Origin: Mikania micrantha
Taxonomy: Eukaryota > Streptophyta > Magnoliopsida > Asterales > Asteraceae
NCBI GenBank assembly: GCA_009363875.1
Contig: CM018685.1
Coordinates: forward strand, 67,963,933 to 68,027,932
DNA: 64,000 nt
Reading direction: 5' to 3'
Of the stretch, positions 56,801 to 64,000 are shown piece by piece. How positions within the stretch are numbered: the stretch's first letter is position 1; every line of letters starts with the position of its first letter. The notes beneath the pieces are model-generated. The model saw nothing but the letters and a program-made list of their open reading frames with translations, did not search any database and was not told where the DNA came from. The translations under genes and the position numbers were made by a program.

Positions 56801-59800
56801 TTGGACAAAATGGTCTCATGGCACTTTATGATACATTGTTCAGTCAGGTTCAGTTTATTTCATGCATTTCTTTATACTTTTGCTGTATAATCTTGTAATT
56901 CTTGTCATCCATTCATATATTTTTCATTGTATGTTGAAATGAGATGCTCCCTATCGTGTTGGCAGCTGGATGTGACATCAGCTCAGCTTCTTGTGACTGA
57001 TAATGACTTCAGGAGTCCAGAATTTAGAAAACAACTTACAGAAACAGTGGATTCATTATTGTCTTATAAGGTTATTCCTGTATTTAATGAGAATGATGCT
57101 GTCAGCACCCGTCGGGCTCCTTATGAGGTATGTATTCATTCTTAAACATTTCTGTTCAAATATTTTTATTAATCATAGTGCATATTTGTGTTTTAATGTA
57201 ATGATGTGTGTTTTGTAGGATTCCTCTGGAATTTTCTGGGATAATGACAGTTTGGCAGCTCTATTAGCATTGGAGCTAAAAGCCGACCTTCTTGTGCTAT
57301 TAAGTGATGTAGATGGTCTTTACAGTGGGCCCCCAAGTGATCCTCAATCAAAGTTAATTCATACATACATCAAGGAAAAACTTGAGAATACAATTACTTT
57401 TGGTGACAAATCAAGGCTAGGAAGAGGTGGAATGACAGCTAAAGTCAAAGCTGCTGTTTATGCTTCGCAGGCTGGCATTCCTGTTGTTATTACAAGGTTT
57501 GGATTATCCTACATCTTATTTTATACGGTGGCCTTCTTATTGGTTTTTCATAACTAATTTTCTGTTAAAATGCCTGGAAGTGGGTTTGCTGGGGATAATA
57601 TTGTAAAAGTTCTCCAAGGGCAGCGCATTGGTACTCTATTTCATCAGGATGCTCACATGTGGGTCAAGAATGGAGAGCTAAATGCACGTGACATGGCAGT
57701 TGCTGCAAGAGAAAGTTCTAGACGCCTTCAGGTATCGTCATAATTCATAAAAGGGTTTCCGCATAAACTAGTGATACATTTTAACGAATTGTTGACAAAT
57801 TTAATGAATGCAGGCCATACCTGCAAAAGAAAGAAGTAAAATTTTACTTGATATAGCTGATGCCTTGGAAGCGAATGAGAAAGTGATTTTGCATGAAAAT
57901 GAAGCTGATGTGGCTGCTGCCAAAGACGCAGGATATGAAACATCACTAGTCTCCCGGTTGGCTCTCAAGCCTGGGAAGGCAAGTCATTTTGCTTCTCATC
58001 AACTCATGTTTTTTATTTTTAAGTTTCTTTTACATTATATGCACACTGTATTTATAGGTCTCTACTCTTGCAAAAGCCATACGTGTACTTGCAAATATGG
58101 ATGAACCAATTGGACAAATATTAAAGAGAACAGAGGTTAGGAATTCACATTCTGATATTAAAGATTTATTTCTGACTTTTTTAAGAGCATTTTGTGCTTT
58201 ACCGTTTTTTTTTTGCGTGTCATTCTGTTCTCGAATAAGTGATAACTATTGTTGCATGCAGCTGTCTGCTGGATTCATCTTAGACAAGACATCGTCTCCA
58301 TTGGGTGTTCTTCTTGTTATCTTTGAGTCTCGGCCAGATGCGCTAGTTCAGGTATATACATGTCATACCAAAAATGTGTAATAATATTTTAAAATATGAG
58401 TTTCACTTGCAACTATATTCTTCCCATGTAAACAAACAAACAAACTTACCCAGTATATTCCCACTTTTCAGTAGGGTTTGGGGGGGAAGGATAGACACAA
58501 ACCTTACCCCTATCCCATGTATATGCAAGCTTAAATTTACTTACAATGTGAACAGATAGCATCGTTGGCCATACGATCTGGGAATGGGCTCTTATTGAAA
58601 GGGGGAAAGGAAGCCAGACGGTCCAACGCAATCTTGCACAAGGTCTTTTTTTTTCTTTCAATAAATTAATCGGCATATATGCTTTTCTTTTTGATACCTT
58701 ACCAGTTTTTTGGCTTTATGCTACCCCCTCCCCCTAAAAAAAAATAACATAATAGGTTATTACTTCAGCCATACCAGAAAATGTTGGTGGAGGGCTAATC
58801 GGGCTTGTGACATCTAGAGATGAGATTCCTGAATTGCTTAAGGTTGGCTAAATATGAAGCTTTGTTTGCTTATATAATATTTGTCCCTTACTCTACATAA
58901 AATATTGGTAGTAATATGCAAATACCCTTTTCAGCTTGATGATGTTATTGATCTTGTGATTCCAAGAGGCAGCAACAAACTTGTCTCTCAGATCAAGTCC
59001 TCAACCAAAATTCCTGTTCTAGGTCATGCCGGTAAGATGAAACAGTATGTTTTTGCATTCTTTATAGGTACCAAAACGGCAGGATGACTTAAGTTTTTTT
59101 TTTTCCTTTTTTTTTGTTTTGACATTTTAGATGGAGTTTGTCATGTTTACGTTGACAAATCTGCTGATATTGAAATGGCAAAGAAGATAGTGTTGGATGC
59201 AAAAACAGATTACCCCGCAGCCTGTAATGCTATGGTATCTTTCCTTTTCTTTTTTCTGAACATTGTGATACAAGGACCAATATATTTGTTTCCTAGCTTA
59301 TTTGGCTCTTTACAAGCAGGAAACACTTCTTGTTCACAAGGATCTGATGGAGAATGGTGGTGTTAATGAGCTTCTTATTGAACTTCAAACTAAAGGTACA
59401 GAAACTCCTTAGCCATACAAAGCACAAACATTCAAAATTGTATGCAACTGTTGTTTTTCAGGTGTTAGCATAAACGGTGGTCCAATGGCAAGCTCCATGA
59501 TTAATCTTCCAGCAGCACCTTCATTTCATCATGAGTACAGTTCACTTGCTTGCACCATTGAAATTGTGGATGATGTGCATGCCGCCATTGATCATATACA
59601 CAAGCATGGAAGGCAATCTCGCTTCTCTCCTGAAAACTCTCACCTTCGTATATGTAGTACTATACACACACACACACACACACACGGATGCATTCTAATG
59701 ACAACTACTAAGTTGTTGAGAACCAAAAGAACCATTTATAGCCACATTTTTAAGGGTCACAATAGTAATTTCTCTTTACTTTAATTTTAAAATTTATAAA

Positions 59801-62174
59801 ACTTGTGTCTATAAATGGTTTCTTTGGTTCTCAATTAATATTAGTTTTCGATTGAAGTATTGAACATCCTTCTATATATATGTATATAGTATGAGGTTAA
59901 GCTAGAAAGAAAGAAAACCTTAGAATGGCCAGGAGGAAATCTAGGCCATTGATTTGTAAAATGGATAGATGGGAGCATGTTGTGTCAGAGGGGTGATATT
60001 TTAAAGGGAGGGAGGGTATGATAAGAATAACGATCAAATAAGTTTGCAAGGCACATGTCATTTTCCTTGTTTTTTTTAAACTTTTGTAACTTTATATTAC
60101 ACCATTATTTTTAAATTACACAATAGATGCCACTTGGCGTTTTAGTTTTTCAGTCATGGCTTTTATCATTTTGACATTAATTTCCAATATGATGCTTTAA
60201 ATTGGACACGGTGGTTTACGCCTTGGTGCTCATTTTCAACATGTTTTTTTTTTTTATTATGGTGGACATTTGGGCTGTCAATTTTCAACATGACTTTTTA
60301 ACTTTTTGGTCATCACCTGAGCACCAATTTCAACTTGCTCTTTTAGTTTGATTATGGTGTTTACTATGGGTGTCAATCATGTTGGTTGGCGGGTCGGTGA
60401 GTTGAATTTTACAACCCAAACATGACCCATATACTTATTTGTGTCAAAGTTTACAATCCTAACCTGGATGGACATAAATTCAGGTCAACCCGAACATGAC
60501 TCATTTAACCCGTTTATATAAATTAATCAAATGAATTTATAGGTTGTAAGCTAGTAGTTGGTTGAAAGCACATCAATAATAATGTGTTTAGTATATGTGT
60601 ATGAGCAATAAATAGTTAATATAGTATTTTAACGAAAAAATATTATTATAGCTTGAAATAAATTCATTTGTATAATTATCTGAAAAAAATATTAAAGCCA
60701 TCTTTGTAAATGAAAAAAATAAAAAAATTGTTAATTGATCAATTAAATTATGATAACTAGTCAAAAGAGACAACAAAAAATATGTTTCAAGAAAGAAAAA
60801 AAATGAAACCTTAAACGGGTTAACGGGTCAACCCGTACACGAGCCGCCCCTAGTGTTTACAATAAAGTGACAATTTTCAACATTGTGTTTTCAACATTTT
60901 GTTTTCAACATTTTGTTTTCCTGTTTTAGTTTGGTCATGGTATTTAACACTTGGGTATCAATTTTCAACATTGCGCTTTTTAGTTATGGTGTTTTAGACC
61001 AAGTTGACGACATTGTAGTTTTTTGTCGGTGTTCTACACACGGGCGCCAATTTCTACGAAGTGTTTTACCATTTCAATCTGGGTGTCAGTTTTCAACCTG
61101 GATTGTAAAACACCATGTTGAAAAACACCCAATTCAAGGCTTTTAAAAAAAGACGTTTATTTTTTTAAATATAGCAATGTTATATACATATTAAGGATAA
61201 AAAAAGCTCAATTTTGTGTATTTTTTTAAATAATAGTGTATAAAAAATGAGGGAAGCTGCATGCGACTTGCTTATGCAAGCTTTCTTTCTTTATTTTTTT
61301 TTGAAAGTATACCCTTCTCTCATTTGACATGTGTTGTGATTGGATGTTTTCTTGGACTTTTAGTGCTTTTATCCTTGCTTGTATAACCCTTCCCAGTGTG
61401 AGTGTATTTTCTGTTATGTTTAACATGTAAAGACTTATTTTACTTGCAGTGCGCACACTGATTGTATTGTAACCCAAGATCATGACATTGCAGCCATCTT
61501 TCTTCGTCAAGTTGACAGGTTCTGAATAAAGAAATTGACCGATATGGGAATTGGAATTATGCCATCACCTTATCGGTCCTATAAATGTACAATTAAAACA
61601 TCCTCTTGTTTGTTTTATTTTGCAGTGCTGCTGTACTTCACAATGCAAGCACAAGATTTAGTGACGGTTTTCGCTTTGGTCTTGGTGCGGAGGTAAGTAC
61701 TTACTTTTCTTCTGTTGGAATTATATACATCAGTTAATAATTCATACTCATTGTTGGATGACTCAACAGGTTGGTATAAGTACCAGCAGGATCCATGCTC
61801 GTGGGCCGGTAGGCGTTGAAGGATTGCTTACAACACGCTGGTATATTATTACTCACATATCATTTTTTATTATTTGTTCATGAGATGGGGGGGTCTCTGT
61901 GAAAGCAACTCCCTTTCCTTAAAGATAGAGGTAAGGTCTGCCTACATCTCACCCTTCCCAAACCTTACAAATACTGATGTTGTGAGTAGGATTTACTGGG
62001 TATGGTTGTATATTTTTCTTTTTTATTTGTTAGAATTATTTTTTTACAAAGTAAATGAGTTGATGTAACATTCCTTTTTGTTGATAATTCAGGATTGCCA
62101 GAGGGAGTGGGCAAGTGGTGGATAACGATAAAGGGGTTGTCTATACTCACCGAGACCTCACTCACCAAACTTAG
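53853..62174 (+). CDS. P5CS: Delta-1-pyrroline-5-carboxylate synthase, twenty exons
   Basis: Exons: 53853-53912, 55883-55954, 56103-56206, 56745-56847, 56966-57127, 57219-57496, 57581-57731, 57814-57978, 58058-58135, 58262-58351, 58556-58642, 58756-58842, 58935-59031, 59131-59234, 59320-59395, 59462-59612, 61450-61518, 61626-61692, 61770-61840 and 62093-62174. They join in phase to 717 aa, the usual plant P5CS length. The N-terminal half is glutamate 5-kinase (KVGTAVVTREDGRLALGR, VSSGAVGAGRQRL, DNDSLAALLALELKADLLVLL). The C-terminal half is gamma-glutamyl phosphate reductase, with candidate catalytic C543 in YPAACNAMETLL. The enzyme converts glutamate to the proline precursor using ATP and NADPH and is induced by drought and salt. 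F128 in TDNDF, the position linked to proline feedback, is kept. Introns 8 and 16 need GC donors. Confidence 0.96.
54672..55008. mobile_element. Intact hAT-type MITE in P5CS intron 1
   Basis: A 337-bp element with perfect 12-base inverted termini TAGGGGTGTTCA and TGAACACCCCTA and a perfect 8-bp duplication TTTCTAGA (54664-54671 and 55009-55016). The inside is made of TATCCGAAA and GGGTTTTTCGGGT words in mirrored order. Confidence 0.95.
58437..58520 (-). mobile_element. Au-SINE-like fragment in P5CS intron 10
   Basis: On the minus strand: GGTAAGGTTTGTGTCTATCC, CTTCCCCCCCAAACCC, then GTGGGAATATACTGGGTAAG and GTTTGTTTG. The same 3' block order as the copies at 29640 and 62575; the 5' part is missing. 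Confidence 0.65.
59690..59875. mobile_element. Small foldback element in P5CS intron 16
   Basis: Lies between a CA array (59664-59685) and a TA stretch (59872 onward). GTTGAGAACCAAAAGAACCA pairs with TGGTTTCTTTGGTTCTCAA, and ATTTATAGCCAC with TGTCTATAAAT. Related to 27551-27776 and 27816-28009. Confidence 0.65.
59880..61145. mobile_element. Probable partial relative of the 38129 element in P5CS intron 16
   Basis: The left edge, with GAAAACCTTAGAATGGCCAG and GGAAATCTAGGCCATTGAT, parallels the left edge of 38129-40130. The interior repeats TCAATTTTCAACAT and ATGGTGTTT words. No matching right terminus found, so truncated or diverged. Together with the element to its left it accounts for most of the 1.8-kb intron. 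Confidence 0.45.
61880..62012 (+). mobile_element. Au-SINE-like copy in P5CS intron 19
   Basis: GGGGGTCTCTGTGAAAGCAA, AGATAGAGGTAAGGTCTGCC, TACATCTCACCCTTCCC and TTTACTGGGTATGGTTGTAT follow the Au SINE 3' order. It ends about 80 bases before exon 20. Confidence 0.65.
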
Positions 62175-62574
62175 ACAAAGAAGTGAGAGATCTTTTTGCG
62201 TTAGCGAGTGTTGTAATGGTACATTTAACGGCTTTTAATGCGTTCGTGACTCAAGCGGACCGAGCTGTGAACAGAACTTTTGGTTGGCAATTTATTATTG
62301 TTATTGGAGGGATAAAAGTGGTGTTAAGTTAAGCTGGTATGGGTCTAAATGGTTTTTTATATTCATGTTAGAACTTAAGAGCACTAATACAGTATGCGGT
62401 CCTGGTATCATTCTTCTTCTCTGTTTGCCACATGGTGGTCTTAAACATTTGGCGCAAAGGATGAGCCTAGACGCTTAAAAGTGAGTTTTTTATTTTTTAT
62501 TTTTTAGCAATGTGCCACCGTATAAACATTCTATTTTTAGGGGTCTAGACATGTTTTGGCTACTTTAGGCTAGC
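62175..62574. other. P5CS 3' flank
   Basis: Follows the P5CS stop codon and probably holds the 3' UTR and poly(A) site. No other feature recognised. The 64-codon plus-strand frame here is unsupported. Confidence 0.5.
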
Positions 62575-62712
62575 TTAAACTTTGAACTGGGGACTCCTTT
62601 GGAGCAGCCTCTGTATCCCAACTGGAATGGAATGGGGGTAAGGTTTGTGTCCATCCTTCCCCCCAGACTCGACTGAAAAGTGAGAATATACTGGGTAAGT
62701 TTGTTTGTTTGT
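62575..62712 (+). mobile_element. Au-SINE-like copy downstream of P5CS
   Basis: GGGGACTCCTTTGGAGCAGC, ATGGGGGTAAGGTTTGTGTC, CATCCTTCCCCCCAGAC and GTGAGAATATACTGGGTAAG, ending in a TTTG-repeat tail (GTTTGTTTGTTT), match the copy at 29640. Confidence 0.7.
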
Positions 62713-63723
62713 TTAGGCTAGCTTAAACATGTTTTAGGCCATTTTAGTATGTTTAAAACTATTTTTAGATGTTTCCAACCAGTTTTAGATGTTTCAGACC
62801 ATTTTCTTCCGGAAAGGGCGCCTATTTACCTTAAAGGAGGAAGACACTTTTGTTAGGCTGGGCACTTGGGCCTGTAGCTTGTTCTCCTTTGAGGCTTTGA
62901 CTACTGTGGTTTGAAGTTGGTTTACTTTCAATTTCCTTTGACTAACTGTAAATTGAAGGTGGTTTACTTTCAAATTTTTTTGGAAGTTATTCATGAGACC
63001 TGCTGCCAGAAATTTTACTCAGCTCTGCAAATACTTGCTAACCAACATGATCGCGTCATTTTTATACATTTGCCTTAAAAAATGAAACAAGATCATGTGA
63101 AAGATGGCTATATTTGACTGTCCTCCAGATTTTTGACTTTCAAAATGCACGCTTCAAGAGAAAATTATGTTAATCCAGTTTGCTATATACCAAGCCTGCT
63201 ATCCTACCGATTTGAAATCAAATAATCAGGTTTTTAGTTGGTTAATATAAAATTTATTTTTATGGGTTCATCTGTACATGAATAGGAAACCTGAAAATGC
63301 TTGCAACTCACTCAAAAAAAACTTGGCTTGAAAAAACCTAATTTCAAACGAGTTGAGCACAAGGTCGGCTCAACTAATTTGAGGGCCCTAAGCGACATTA
63401 AAATATGTGGCCCTTCATCCCTTTGATACGTTTATTTGATTCATTCGTTCCCTTGTAAGCTTATGTGACCCTTTATTAGGGGTATTTGTGGTCTGGTTTT
63501 TAGGTCAAACTATAAATAACGGTTTATGAGTAACTAAAACCAAAACTGAACATTTAAAAATAAAACCAAACCAAAGCGTTATTAACGGTTTGGTTTCGAT
63601 TTGGTTTTATGGTATGGGTTTTGGCTTTTTAAGCCCGTTAAAAACTAAAACCGTCGAATCAAACCTAACCATTTTACGGTTTGATACGGGCTAATCATAT
63701 TGCAATCCCAAATATAAATTTTT
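62713..63723. other. Intergenic DNA with a possible decayed MITE
   Basis: Short repeated words (GTTTTAGATGTTTC near 62765-62800; TTGAAGGTGGTTTACTTTCAA near 62955). 63478-63712 begins TAGGGGTATTTG and is rich in AACGGTTT/AAACCG, suggesting a degraded hAT MITE without clear ends. No gene. Confidence 0.4.
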
Positions 63724-64000
63724 TGTCACACCCCCAAATTCTCACGTGTAGAGTCTGTCCATATGGGTGTAACGTGGTCAGAATCACAGCTCATGGTCAT
63801 ATATAACGACTCTATATGCGTTTCAAAATACAATTTTTGTCATAAACACAACCAAACAATTTTAAACATAGCAGCGCAAATTAAGTTACTAAGCAGCGGA
63901 ATAAAATACGTTTGATAATGCAGCGGTAAAATAAGATGTCAAACACTACATTGTTTAAAGTACATAACAAAGTAAATATTGTTTGATTAAATGACATGAA
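63724..64000 (-). mobile_element. LTR of a related gypsy element, cut by the window edge
   Basis: Starts TGTCACACCCCCAAATTCTC and continues with ATCACAGCTCATGGTCATAT and ACGACTCTATATG. This is the inverted counterpart of the 3' end of the LTR at 44057, with clear divergence. The element runs off the right edge on the minus strand. Confidence 0.85.

Overview
This window is plant nuclear DNA, from a transposon-rich eudicot genome. Genes are split by many short introns, intergenic DNA is AT-rich, and three genes have clear plant orthologues. The long-LTR Tekay-type chromovirus and the SINE and MITE content suggest Asteraceae, but that family call is an inference. I found no bacterial-style operons, CRISPR arrays or organelle inserts. 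All exon models were built by hand from splice signals, reading phase and family knowledge; no search was run.

Layout. (1) 1-3.2 kb: minus-strand partial subtilase (cucumisin/SBT type). Three exons carry the inhibitor propeptide and the start of the catalytic domain, and the rest lies off the left edge. (2) 3.2-10.6 kb: gene-poor, with a palindrome-bearing MITE, two hAT-type MITEs and a tRNA-derived SINE with a 17-bp target duplication. (3) 10.6-18.1 kb: a long minus-strand LTR-like element (TSD CTTAG) split by a second 3.2-kb solo LTR (TSD AGAAA). (4) 19.6-20.7 kb: two Mutator-type foldback MITEs just upstream of a gene. (5) 21.1-24.0 kb: plus-strand, seven-exon mitochondrial solute carrier of 333 aa. 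(6) 24.8-33.8 kb: minus-strand, twelve-exon DAR2-like gene (UIM, LIM and DA1-type peptidase; 477 aa), tail-to-tail with the carrier and with introns packed with transposons. (7) 34-41 kb: MITEs, microsatellites and AT-rich DNA. (8) 41.1-52.4 kb: a full-length, very young Ty3/gypsy Tekay-type retrotransposon with TSD TAATC, 2949-bp LTRs, PBS, gag, pol with chromodomain, and PPT. (9) 53.9-62.2 kb: plus-strand, twenty-exon P5CS gene of 717 aa (proline synthesis). (10) 63.7-64.0 kb: the edge of another LTR of the same superfamily, on the minus strand.

The three complete genes are unrelated in pathway: mitochondrial transport, organ and meristem size control, and proline synthesis under stress. 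The main theme is how mobile DNA sits against working genes. A hAT element has inserted across a splice donor of the DAR2-like gene and its target duplication keeps the donor. A foldback MITE ends about 13 bases from another donor of that gene. One intron there is almost entirely a row of foldback elements bordered by (TA)n arrays. P5CS needs two GC-AG introns to read through as a 717-aa protein. The young chromovirus is intact except for a frame break at an AAC repeat between gag and its nucleocapsid zinc knuckles. Its LTR promoter carries six CGCG palindromes directly upstream of a TATA box, a layout shared with the solo LTR 27 kb away.
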